From positions 1 through 43,918 of the forward strand of contig NZ_ALVZ01000184.1 in NCBI RefSeq assembly GCF_000332055.1: a DNA stretch of 43,918 nt, written 5' to 3'. Within the stretch, counting starts at the first letter, position 1. Each line of letters opens with the position of its first letter. Position numbers and translations under genes: made by a program. Source of the DNA: Xenococcus sp. PCC 7305. GTDB taxonomy: Bacteria > Cyanobacteriota > Cyanobacteriia > Cyanobacteriales > Xenococcaceae. The notes below the pieces were generated by a model. The model saw only the letters and a program-made list of their open reading frames with translations. It did not search any database and was not told where the DNA came from. This document shows positions 35,694-43,625 of the stretch, piece by piece.

Positions 35694-36019
35694 GATTAAT
35701 CTATTGAGTTCCTCCCTAATTATTCCCAGTTATTCTTAGTCACACTCTGATAATTTTGTTTTATGGTTACTGTATTAAAATTTGTTGATTTTTTCACTAA
35801 TATCTTACCAAAACGAGTGTCAAGCGCCGTAGTTTAGATAATGGGGATGGAGGAGTTGCGACAACACTTTAATTTGAGATTATTTGGAGATAGCTAAGGG
35901 CTTTTAGGGGCTGATGGAACTGAACGTAACAAGTGTTACAAAATATTTACACTGGCTCTGTTAGCGTTTAATACTAGGATCTTGACATTTAAAATACTAA
36001 TAAATTCATTTAAAACAAC
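35694..36019. other. Intergenic region upstream of the response regulator
   Basis: 326 bases between divergent genes with no supported gene. GTTACAAAATATTTACAC near 35933-35950 holds two (G/T)TTACA elements 11 bases apart, close to but not matching the 10-base spacing of the RpaB HLR1 box. Confidence 0.5.
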
Positions 36020-36712
36020 GTGGGTTCGATACTTATTTCGGTAGTTGAAGGAAATCCTCATTTACGAGCATTGTTAGGTTGGCACTTGCAGGAGGCGGGC
36101 TACAAAGTTAAGCAGTGCGAAAATATCCAACAAGGAAAAAATTCGGTTACTAATCTTCAACCCACTTTAGTAATCATCGATTCTGATCTGCCAGATGGTG
36201 ATGGTCTGGAACTATGTAGTTGGTTAAGGCAACAAGGTGATTATTTGGTCTTAATTTTGTCGGCCCGTAATCATGAGAAGGATATTGTTGCGGGATTAAA
36301 TGCGGGAGCGGATGATTATTTAGCTAAACCTTTTGGGATGAAAGAGTTTATTGCTCGTATCGAGGCTTTAGTTAGAAGAGTAAAAGTAAATGTTGCGCCT
36401 TTGTTTCTAGACTATAGTGAGTTGAAAATAGATTTGGTTCAGCGTCGGGTGCAAGTTCAGGAGCATTTTATCGAGCTGACGCCCCAAGAATTTAGTTTAT
36501 TGTATGTTTTAGCTCAAGCAGGTGGCACTGCCTTAAGTCGTTCCGAATTATTGAGACGGGCTTGGCCAGATGCGATCGATAATCCTCGAACCATTGATAC
36601 TCATGTGTTATCGTTACGCAAGAAAATCGAGTCTAACCCCCGGCAGCCTTATCTGATACAAACAGTTAGAAATGTTGGTTATCGTCTAAACCCCCAATTG
36701 CTAACGGGATGA
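36020..36712 (+). CDS. OmpR/PhoB-family response regulator
   Basis: A 230-residue two-domain regulator starting with GTG (MGSILISVVEGNPHLR). Receiver domain, residues 1-118: phosphoacceptor aspartate in VIIDSDLPDGDG, serine in LILSARN, lysine in YLAKPFG. DNA-binding domain, residues 130-225: ELTPQEFSLLYVLAQAGGTA and RTIDTHVLSLRKKIE with TVRNVGYRL. The usual acidic pair of the receiver (E-D-D) is replaced by E-G-N, so Mg2+ binding and phosphorylation may be altered. The close cyanobacterial family beginning EIVEGNPHLR shares this. A link with NblR-type regulators is possible but not shown. No sensor kinase is adjacent. Confidence 0.9.
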   Translation: MGSILISVVEGNPHLRALLGWHLQEAGYKVKQCENIQQGKNSVTNLQPTLVIIDSDLPDGDGLELCSWLRQQGDYLVLILSARNHEKDIVAGLNAGADDYLAKPFGMKEFIARIEALVRRVKVNVAPLFLDYSELKIDLVQRRVQVQEHFIELTPQEFSLLYVLAQAGGTALSRSELLRRAWPDAIDNPRTIDTHVLSLRKKIESNPRQPYLIQTVRNVGYRLNPQLLTG

Positions 36713-36860
36713 TTCTTCACAATTGCCCCTAACAACTTTATGGGAAATATACCCATTCGGGAATTGCATTGATTACGATCACTGTTAAACACTTGATATT
36801 TTGTTATTAATTTAGTTGAAAGAAAAATTCCCAATAGATTTCATTAGGAATAATTTGGTT

Positions 36861-37463
36861 ATGTTTTATCATCCTCCTTCAAAAGGTAATCTTCGCGACT
36901 CAGCTGCTTATATAGCGTTGAAGCGTCAACAAAAAATAGGAGTTATCTTACGGGAAGCAGATCTAGTGTCTCAACGTCAGGTTGAGTTGGCATTGCAAGC
37001 GAAACGGCATTATTCTAATCTTCTTTTAGGAGAAATTCTCGCAATGCAAGGTTGGCTAAAACCAGAAACAGCTGATTTTTTTGTGGAGGAATGGTCTAAT
37101 TTACTTAAACAAAGATGTCGAGAGCCCTTAGGTTATTATTTGCAGCAAGCAGCATTGTTAGAGCAAGAAGATATTGACAAAATATTAGAAGAACAAGTCC
37201 AAACTGGTGTCCGTTTTGGAACAGTTGCAGTCCTACAAGGTTTTATTAAATCCACAACATTGGACTTTTTCTTGATGAATTTATTTCCTCAGAAATTTGC
37301 TGATTCTCCTTTTGCCAATATGCGGAGCTCTCGTACTGTTAAACCAGGATATTCTCGACCTAAATCAGTGACATCCCCTAATTTCAACGATTATTCCCAT
37401 TATCATCGGGAAAATTCTGAAATAGATGAGGTTGAGCCTTCTAAAATCATCTGGATTGGCTAA
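36861..37463 (+). CDS. Protein with GspE/PilB N-terminal-like (MshEN-type) domain
   Basis: A 200-residue protein whose first ~130 residues resemble the MshEN/GspE N-terminal module: IGVILREADLVSQRQVELAL, then LLLGEILAMQGWLKPETADFF, then EDIDKILEEQVQTGVRFGTV with GFIKSTTLDFFL. Two tandem helical repeats of the type L-x-x-x-x-L-V-x-x-x-Q-x-x-x-A-L are visible. The C-terminal 60 residues are serine/proline-rich and look disordered. No ATPase domain follows. MshEN domains bind c-di-GMP in some ATPases; that function here is inference. The ATG at 36861 is preferred to a TTG at 36816. Confidence 0.6.
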   Translation: MFYHPPSKGNLRDSAAYIALKRQQKIGVILREADLVSQRQVELALQAKRHYSNLLLGEILAMQGWLKPETADFFVEEWSNLLKQRCREPLGYYLQQAALLEQEDIDKILEEQVQTGVRFGTVAVLQGFIKSTTLDFFLMNLFPQKFADSPFANMRSSRTVKPGYSRPKSVTSPNFNDYSHYHRENSEIDEVEPSKIIWIG

Positions 37464-37503
37464 GAGAGTTAAGAGTTAAAAGGTTCTTCTCTATCCTAGT
37501 TCC

Positions 37504-37923
37504 CTATTCAAATAGCCATTTATTGACTCGTTGAAGGCTTTTCCAGTCAGGTTTTCTCGTTAGGCCTTCATCAATGTTTTCTTTGATAGTATCTTTGATG
37601 CGTTGATCAAAACCGATCGCTTGCTCGACAATTTCAATATGTTTGCGGACTCCTTTTTCTCCGGCATCTAGCATAGCTAATGCCAAATTAACTTGGGCTT
37701 GAGGATCTCTAGGCTCTAGTTTGACGCTTTTGCTGGCAGCTTTCAGGGCTTTTTGGGGTTTATCTACTAACATGTATAACCAAGCAAGACATGTCCAAGC
37801 AGCAGAGTTCTTGGGATCGCGATCGCAAACTTCTTGAAAGGTGGGAATTAAATTCTCAGGTTCTTCCCCAGCTTGATATTTCTCTAATCCTTGATCAAAT
37901 AGGGTTTCTAGTGATTCACTCAT
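37504..37923 (-). CDS. Tetratricopeptide repeat protein
   Basis: A 139-residue helical protein with about two TPR units: residues 37-70 (PKNSAAWTCLAWLYMLVDKP) and 71-104 (PRDPQAQVNLALAMLDAGEK), followed by a charged helix ending in WKSLQRVNKWLFE. Cytoplasmic scaffold-type protein; partners are unknown. It is convergent with the gene ending at 37463 and lies downstream of the sufA-like gene, separated by repeat DNA. Confidence 0.8.
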   Translation of the reverse strand: MSESLETLFDQGLEKYQAGEEPENLIPTFQEVCDRDPKNSAAWTCLAWLYMLVDKPQKALKAASKSVKLEPRDPQAQVNLALAMLDAGEKGVRKHIEIVEQAIGFDQRIKDTIKENIDEGLTRKPDWKSLQRVNKWLFE

Positions 37924-37974
37924 ATAGATTTGTCGACAAAAAATTTCTCAAAAAAATAAAGCAGACTCTTTAAT

Positions 37975-38047
37975 CAGTTAGCAGTTATCAGTCATCAGTT
38001 ATCAGGTTTTAGATCCTTGATAAAAATTCACTGTTTACTGTTCACTT
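37975..38047. repeat. CAGTTAT and TTCACTG heptamer arrays
   Basis: CAGTTAG CAGTTAT CAGTCAT CAGTTAT (37975-38002), then TTCACTG TTTACTG TTCACTT (38027-38047). Two different heptamer families are adjacent between the TPR and sufA-like genes. Confidence 0.9.
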
Positions 38048-38106
38048 ACAAAAGCCCACTTCGTAATACTTTACTGTAATTTAGCGCAAGTAATCATTAA
38101 CCTGAT

Positions 38107-38466
38107 TTAAACACCAAAAGATTTACCGCAGCCACAAGTCTGATTGGCATTGGGGTTCGTGAACTCAAATCCACCGCCTATCATAGCATTGCTATAATCG
38201 AGGACTAAACCATAAAGATAAAGCAAACTTTTGGGGTCGCAGATGATTTTAAATCCGTCATAGTCGAAGACTTCATCATCATCGCGAACTTTACTCAAAT
38301 CTTCAAAATCCATCATGTAGGACATTCCAGAACAACCGCCTTGACGAACGCCCACTCGTAAACAAAGATCCTGATTGCCCTGTTGTTCCCGCAACATCGC
38401 AATATGTTTAAACGCCGTATCCGTTAGTTGAATCCCTCTGGTAGGGGCTTGAGTTGCTTCTGCCAT
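38107..38466 (-). CDS. A-type iron-sulfur carrier (SufA/IscA family)
   Basis: A 119-residue A-type carrier for Fe-S cluster assembly. The three cluster cysteines are Cys45 ([14 protein letters not shown]), Cys111 and Cys113 (TCGCGKSF). Other family marks are [19 protein letters not shown] and [11 protein letters not shown]. Length is normal for cyanobacterial SufA/IscA. It lies 150 bases downstream of minE on the same strand, a frequent neighbour arrangement by chance rather than pathway. Confidence 0.93.
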   Translation of the reverse strand: MAEATQAPTRGIQLTDTAFKHIAMLREQQGNQDLCLRVGVRQGGCSGMSYMMDFEDLSKVRDDDEVFDYDGFKIICDPKSLLYLYGLVLDYSNAMIGGGFEFTNPNANQTCGCGKSFGV

Positions 38467-38603
38467 TGAACTTGATAACTCCTATTTTCTTATCAGTTTT
38501 TTTAGTTAAAACTAGAAATTGACTATCAAAAAGTATACTTGCTATCTATGATAGCGATTTCGCGGTACCTTTAGCCAACAGTCAAACTCAAATGTTTAAT
38601 TAC

Positions 38604-38631
38604 CAATGGTCAATGTTCACTGTTCAATGTC
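38604..38631. repeat. CAATGTT heptamer array that includes the minE stop
   Basis: CAATGGT CAATGTT CACTGTT CAATGTC on the plus strand. The minE stop codon is at 38617-38619, so the repeat encodes the last residues of MinE (D-I-E-Q) and its TGA. Confidence 0.9.
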
Positions 38632-38931
38632 GAGATCTGGTGATTTTAACTGTACTCTTTCAGTCAACCTAGTTTTAATCTGGCGAATTGGCAAATTTAC
38701 AGTTAATGCCGTAAGCCGATCATTATTTTCTAACCCAAATTCCATCTCATCTCGGTTGATCTCAACATAACGAGCCACCACATCAAGAATTTCTTCTCGC
38801 ATTGCCGCGATTATATCAGGGGCAATGCTCGCACGGTCATGGGCAATGACTACTTGTAAGCGGCGCTTAGCCTCTTGACGACTGTTTTTATTGCCGTTAC
38901 GTAAAAAAAGCATATCCAAAATATCATTCAT
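38617..38931 (-). CDS. minE: Cell division topological specificity factor MinE
   Basis: A 104-residue MinE that stimulates MinD ATPase and drives Min oscillation. The anti-MinCD part is ARRLQVVIAHDRA-like (KRRLQVVIAHDRASIAPDII) and the topological-specificity domain continues as VARYVEINRDEMEFGLEN and LTVNLPIRQIKTR. The C-terminus (SPDLDIEQ) and the stop codon are made of heptamer repeat DNA, so the tail may be extended or altered compared with relatives. Gene order is minC, minD, minE. Confidence 0.95.
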   Translation of the reverse strand: MNDILDMLFLRNGNKNSRQEAKRRLQVVIAHDRASIAPDIIAAMREEILDVVARYVEINRDEMEFGLENNDRLTALTVNLPIRQIKTRLTERVQLKSPDLDIEQ

Positions 38932-39000
38932 TATTGACTATTAAGTTTAAGTGTTGTTCCCTATTGTTGATGACCGACAAAAGTTAATCTTTTCCCTATG

Positions 39001-39798
39001 TTAACCTCCGAAAATACGACGCAACCGCGATATCAAATTTTCGTTGAGATTCATGAGATCGATGAAAGGAACTTTTTCTCCACCTAAACGCCTGGCAATA
39101 TTGAGGAAGGTCATCCCAGGAATCGACTCACTTTCCCCAATAACTAAGGGTTCACCTTTGTTAGTCGCGACAATGACCTTTTCGTCGTCAGGAACAACTC
39201 CAATTAACGGCACACCCAGCAATTCCAAAACATCTTCTACGCTCATCATTTTATTGTCTTGCACCATTTTTGGCTTGACACGATTTACGATTAAATGAAT
39301 ATTATCTACGCCTTCGGCCTCTAGCAAACCAATAACGCGATCGGCATCTCTGACTGCTGCAATTTCTGGAGTGGTAACAATTAGAGCTTCTTTTGCGGCA
39401 ACGATCGCGTTGCGGAATCCCAACTCAATGCCCGCAGGACTATCGACAATAATATAGTCATAGCCTTTTGCTAAAGCATCAATAATTTTTTTCATCTGGT
39501 CTGGGGAAACAGACTCTTTATTGCGATTTTGGGCCGCGGGGAGTAAAACTAATCCATTTAAACTTTTATGTTTCACTAAAGCTTGAGCAAGACGACATTC
39601 TCCCGCTAAGACATCAATAGCTGTGTAAACAACTCGTTCTTCTAGTCCCAAGAGCAAATCTAAATTTCGCAAGCCAAAATCTGCATCAACTAGAGCAACT
39701 TTATTATTTAGCTTGGCTAAAGCTGCTCCAAGATTAGAAGAAACAGTGGTTTTTCCAACTCCTCCTTTACCGGAGGTAACAACAATTATGCGACTCAT
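39001..39798 (-). CDS. minD: Septum site-determining ATPase MinD
   Basis: A 265-residue ParA/MinD ATPase that places MinC at the membrane. The ATG at 39798 gives the standard start MSRIIVVTSGKGGVGKTTVS with the deviant Walker A (KGGVGKT). Further marks: DADFGLRNLDLLLGLE, IIVDSPAGIELGFRNA, and the C-terminal amphipathic membrane helix ENLISRLRRIFGG. The 15 upstream residues in the longer frame are not family-like. It follows minC by 110 bases that contain a heptamer array. Confidence 0.97.
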   Translation of the reverse strand: MSRIIVVTSGKGGVGKTTVSSNLGAALAKLNNKVALVDADFGLRNLDLLLGLEERVVYTAIDVLAGECRLAQALVKHKSLNGLVLLPAAQNRNKESVSPDQMKKIIDALAKGYDYIIVDSPAGIELGFRNAIVAAKEALIVTTPEIAAVRDADRVIGLLEAEGVDNIHLIVNRVKPKMVQDNKMMSVEDVLELLGVPLIGVVPDDEKVIVATNKGEPLVIGESESIPGMTFLNIARRLGGEKVPFIDLMNLNENLISRLRRIFGG

Positions 39799-39876
39799 AC
39801 TTTCAGTGATTGGTGTAATGTAAGTTAATTTAAGAAAGTTCAAGCTTTCAAACTTTAAGCTTCAGTAATCAAAACT

Positions 39877-39904
39877 TCTGCCATCTGCCATCTGCCATCT
39901 GCCT
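39877..39904. repeat. TCTGCCA heptamer array after minC
   Basis: Three perfect TCTGCCA units plus TCTGCCT. On the minus strand the array begins directly after the minC TAA as ATGAAGGCAGATGGCAG. Confidence 0.95.
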
Positions 39905-39908
39905 TCAT

Positions 39909-40754
39909 TTAATATTTAGGGTTCTTGATGCTATTGGTTTCTTGCCAATAATTACCGTCAACAGAAAAAGCATAGGTTTTCCCAAACGAGTCTGACCTTG
40001 CAAGGCTAATTCCTTTATTGGAGATAAAAGCAGTTTCTGGTTGGAAACTCTCGGGTCGGACTTTTGGCGCTCTCGCGACCTGATCGGCAATGCGTAATTG
40101 AGTAAACTCCATCTGTAATGCCATAATCCGAGACTTGCGATTTCCCGCCGAGCCTGCATGGGCAACTCCTCGAAGACGACCCCAAACAAACAAATCCCCA
40201 TCCGCGATCGCAGAACCTCCTGGATTCAAATCCCCACAAATAATAATGGTTCCTGGATGACGAACTTCGACCCCAGAGCGAATGGTATTCCTCAAATATA
40301 AGGGCTCCGCCATCAATTCTGAAGTATTAGGGTTTTTTGCCTCAGAATTCAAGCTTGCTTCTCCTGGCTTATTTTGTTCAACAGAATAACCCGCAGTAGC
40401 TGCTGCCACAGCGGTTTGCCTTCTATTGGTACATACTGTGGCTAGGATCAATTCAACCTCTTTTAGGGTTTCCGCGATCGTATGTAACTGCCTAGAATCT
40501 AGTAGACGGTCTTTTGCCACCAAAGATACAGAACCCCCATTGTGCCAAAATTGCTCTCTACTTTTTAAACGATGTTTTAATTCTTGCCAAGTTTCTGACC
40601 AAGATAATTCTCCCTTACTGTCAGTTTCATCAGGCAACAACAACATTAAGTTTTTGCCTTCTTTTTTTAGCCGAACTTGGGAAGAATGACTAATTGCGGG
40701 AGAGATAGCAACATCACTAGTCATATTAGCTGCCAAATCAGTCTCTAAAACCAT
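39909..40754 (-). CDS. minC: Septum site-determining protein MinC
   Basis: A 281-residue MinC, the FtsZ polymerisation inhibitor positioned by MinD. The N-terminal FtsZ-binding domain is diverged, as usual in cyanobacteria (WQELKHRLKSREQFWHNGGS). A variable linker follows (EQNKPGEASLNSEAKNPNTS), and the C-terminal beta-helix is clear: RSGVEVRHPGTIIICGDLNP, GGSAIADGDLFVWGRLRGVA and HAGSAGNRKSRIMALQME. First gene of minCDE. The final Tyr codon and TAA run straight into a repeat array. Confidence 0.94.
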   Translation of the reverse strand: MVLETDLAANMTSDVAISPAISHSSQVRLKKEGKNLMLLLPDETDSKGELSWSETWQELKHRLKSREQFWHNGGSVSLVAKDRLLDSRQLHTIAETLKEVELILATVCTNRRQTAVAAATAGYSVEQNKPGEASLNSEAKNPNTSELMAEPLYLRNTIRSGVEVRHPGTIIICGDLNPGGSAIADGDLFVWGRLRGVAHAGSAGNRKSRIMALQMEFTQLRIADQVARAPKVRPESFQPETAFISNKGISLARSDSFGKTYAFSVDGNYWQETNSIKNPKY

Positions 40755-40910
40755 ATAAGTAACTGGATTTTAATTAAATACGAAATGGTTAGGTTAGAGA
40801 ATATATAAATTAACCTACATTTTCAACAGTAATGCTAACTTATGTTTAACAAGGTTGTATTGATTCATAATTAAATTAATCATCATTTAATGATTATGGA
40901 GGAAAGTCGC

Positions 40911-42236
40911 ATGTTTTCCCCTTTTTATATTCCTAGTAAATTATTGTTTAGTATTGGATTCTTAGTTCTATTTACTAATCCTGCCTTAGCCAAATTATCT
41001 ATCGAAGAAATTAATTCCGTTGCCAGACAAACAACTGTCTTGATTGCTCCAGGACTAACTGATGAATTTGTCACTGAACTAGAAGCCAATCGCAACAATC
41101 CTTTGGCTAAGCAGAGCAATCCTGATGGCATTTGGAACCCAGGTTCGGGGGTCATTATTGGTCGCGAGAGCGACACCTATTATGTATTGACGGTCTCTCA
41201 CAACTTCAAACAAAGATATTTGGAGAGTAATGTTCCTCACGGAATTCGTACTAGTGATGGAGCAGTTCATTTGGTCGTTGACGTCGATGATGGCAGAAAT
41301 TGTCCTTTGCAAGCAAATCTGACAATCAAGCAATTAATTCGTTTAGGTTGTTACTCCCTCAATATTCCTGGTCGTGTGGCAGGAACCGATCTTGCGATAG
41401 TTAGTTTTCAAAGTAACAAAGATTATGCGATCGCGTCTTTGGGTGATCTTCAGCAAACAAGTATTGGCGATCGGGTCTATATTTCTGGTTGGCCAGACCC
41501 GGAAAAAGAAAAAGACCCTAATACAGGTAAATGTCGTGGCAAGGTAACTCAGCGTAAACGGCGTTTAGCCTGGACAACTATTACTAGAACCATAGCTACA
41601 GATCATAGTGAAAACGGTTATAGCCTATTTTATCTGGATGTTACAAGTCCTGGAATGAGTGGAGGCCCTGTTTTTGATCGAGATGGGTTTGTTGTGGGCA
41701 TTCATGGGCGGGGCTCTGCGGATAAAGGAAATATCGTTAGGAAAAACTGCTCCTATGATCCCAAATTGGTTAATAATCTGCTTTTAGCCTCAAGAAATCT
41801 GGAATCAAGGGATTTTGGACAAATTACCCAGGCGGCAGTGAGCTATACAACTCCTACATTACATAATCAATTCAGTAGTGGACAAAATGCTAGTAGTATT
41901 CTAGAAACCTGGAATCAATTGGGACTAAAACTCTTATTCAATTTCGACCCTCCCAGCAGGGACTTGATCGATTCGGCTTTGACCAATATTGTTTTTTCGC
42001 CAGATAATTTGCCTCGTAGCAGTCAAGATGGAGCCTTAGAATTCTCTCCTGAGGACGATTTTGTTGGCAAAGTCGACCTAGACACACCCCAGGATGTAAT
42101 TGACGATATTTATAATTTGTACATTCAACTAGTGAAAAAATTGGCAGAAATTAAAGATGAGACCCAAACTATTGAAGAGAGCAATCAAAATCGTCTAGAA
42201 GAATTGAGAGAACTAATTGAACAAATACGACCATAA
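40911..42236 (+). CDS. Exported trypsin-like serine protease
   Basis: A 441-residue secreted protease. The signal peptide ends at NPALA (LLFSIGFLVLFTNPALAK). The catalytic triad is visible: His97 in VLTVSHNF, Asp160 in VAGTDLAIVSF, Ser250 in SPGMSGGPVFD. Two cysteine pairs, around NCPLQ/GCYSL and KCRGK/NCSYD, suggest disulfides. After the protease domain (to about residue 275) comes a ~165-residue extension that ends in a coiled coil (AEIKDETQTIEESNQNRLEE). There is no PDZ domain, so it is not HtrA/Deg. The ATG at 40911 is chosen because GGAGG lies eight bases upstream. Confidence 0.88.
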   Translation: MFSPFYIPSKLLFSIGFLVLFTNPALAKLSIEEINSVARQTTVLIAPGLTDEFVTELEANRNNPLAKQSNPDGIWNPGSGVIIGRESDTYYVLTVSHNFKQRYLESNVPHGIRTSDGAVHLVVDVDDGRNCPLQANLTIKQLIRLGCYSLNIPGRVAGTDLAIVSFQSNKDYAIASLGDLQQTSIGDRVYISGWPDPEKEKDPNTGKCRGKVTQRKRRLAWTTITRTIATDHSENGYSLFYLDVTSPGMSGGPVFDRDGFVVGIHGRGSADKGNIVRKNCSYDPKLVNNLLLASRNLESRDFGQITQAAVSYTTPTLHNQFSSGQNASSILETWNQLGLKLLFNFDPPSRDLIDSALTNIVFSPDNLPRSSQDGALEFSPEDDFVGKVDLDTPQDVIDDIYNLYIQLVKKLAEIKDETQTIEESNQNRLEELRELIEQIRP

Positions 42237-42364
42237 GTTAATCGAATTTAGAATTAGAGTCAAGGTCGATCGTTTTGTAGAGCTGAGGTCTTGGGTTTTA
42301 ATCCTATCGGGATTGTTAATAATCAATTCAAGAATATGTTTCAAATCGAATTTTACAATAATTT

Positions 42365-43567
42365 TTAAGAAACAACTGAAATCTTATGATGAGGAAGAGC
42401 CACAGCAATGCCCACTTCGTCTAAAGTTTGTTTAACTCGCAAACGAAATTCCCGACCCACACTCCATTGTTGACTAGGTTGGGTTTTGATTAACAGACGA
42501 ATGAGAATACCCTCATTGGATATCTCCTCAACTCCTAAGATTTCTGCTGGTTCAAGAAACTTATCTTCCCATAAAGGATCACCTTGCATTTTGGCTGCCA
42601 CTTGAGTCATAATTTCTATCGCTTGGTTGATATCTTCATTCCAAGCAATTCTAATGGTAAAGTTAACCCTCGACCAATTTTTGGTGTTGTTAATGACAGA
42701 TTCAATCTTCCGATTAGGGATAGAGATTAATTGCCCATCGAGATTTCGCAACGAAGTAATAAACAGATTAATCTCTTCTACCGCTCCCTCCATTCCTCCG
42801 CCAAAGTTAACCACATCTCCCAGTGCATAGCGATCTGTGGATAAAATTACGATCCCACGAAGAGCATCTTCTAGTAAACTGCGGGACAGAAAAGCTACAG
42901 CAACAGCAGCAAACCCAGCACTAGCTAGGACAGAAGGATTAAACCCCAGTAGCCAGATACTTAAGTACAGTCCCAAAATGGTGGTGAAAAAAGTTTTGTT
43001 TCGCTTGAGAACCGTAGAATAAGTATTAGCTCTGAGTGTGTAACGATTGGAATCTGTATTGGCTAATTGAGCTTCGGTTGCCCAACGGTTGAGAACGGAA
43101 TCGATAGCGAAAGATCCTAGCTTATCTATTAAGGTTAACCCCGTCCAGAGCAGGATTATCGTTAAAGTTTTTTCTATAAGATAGATTGAAAAAAAGCGTA
43201 TTTGAGGAAATATACAAAGAATTATGGTTAGACCAACAGCTAATAGCAACAGTTCTAAAATCAACATCAACCTGAGAAATAGTTGGCAGATATTTCTTTT
43301 TTGTTTAATCAGAGTTTGATGTTCTAACAACTTCTTGGTCGCCGTAATGTTGAAATTAGCAGCTAGCCAATCTTGTTCTTGAGGCTTTTTCTGAAACAAC
43401 TTCAAGAGCTTGGTGAGCATTAAAGAGGGCAATAACTTTGTTTCGACTTTTTCTCCCTCGGTGTCCTCTGGCTCTGCTCTATTATCTTCTCTTGACTCAG
43501 AGCTATCCTCAGTATCACTCACATTCTGCTCTATATCTGTATTTTGATGAGTGCGGGGGTCTTGCAA
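42365..43567 (-). CDS. MscS-family mechanosensitive channel
   Basis: A 400-residue small-conductance mechanosensitive channel protein. The first ~70 residues are highly acidic and polar (SDTEDSSESREDNRAEPED), then come three to four membrane helices. The pore helix and MscS signature are clear: ASAGFAAVAVAFLSRSLLED followed by RGIVILSTDRYALGDVVNFG, with the beta domain LDGQLISIPNRKIESVINNT and the C-terminal FRLRVKQTLDEVGIAVALPH. It protects the cell from osmotic downshock or regulates volume. It converges on the protease gene. Confidence 0.93.
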   Translation of the reverse strand: MQDPRTHQNTDIEQNVSDTEDSSESREDNRAEPEDTEGEKVETKLLPSLMLTKLLKLFQKKPQEQDWLAANFNITATKKLLEHQTLIKQKRNICQLFLRLMLILELLLLAVGLTIILCIFPQIRFFSIYLIEKTLTIILLWTGLTLIDKLGSFAIDSVLNRWATEAQLANTDSNRYTLRANTYSTVLKRNKTFFTTILGLYLSIWLLGFNPSVLASAGFAAVAVAFLSRSLLEDALRGIVILSTDRYALGDVVNFGGGMEGAVEEINLFITSLRNLDGQLISIPNRKIESVINNTKNWSRVNFTIRIAWNEDINQAIEIMTQVAAKMQGDPLWEDKFLEPAEILGVEEISNEGILIRLLIKTQPSQQWSVGREFRLRVKQTLDEVGIAVALPHHKISVVS

Positions 43568-43625
43568 TTAAAGTTATTTGATCTATCTATTAACTGGTCT
43601 GTGACACAAGAATCCCCCTCGTTCC

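Noticed and set aside
35933-35950. HLR1-like (RpaB) box upstream of the response regulator
   Set aside because: The two TTACA elements are 11 bases apart, not the 10 needed for the known box.
36010-36033. Resemblance of the response regulator start region to 12060-12083 (TTAAACAACGTG then TTCGAT)
   Set aside because: The similarity overlaps codons of a conserved N-terminus, so a shared mobile repeat is unlikely; probably chance.
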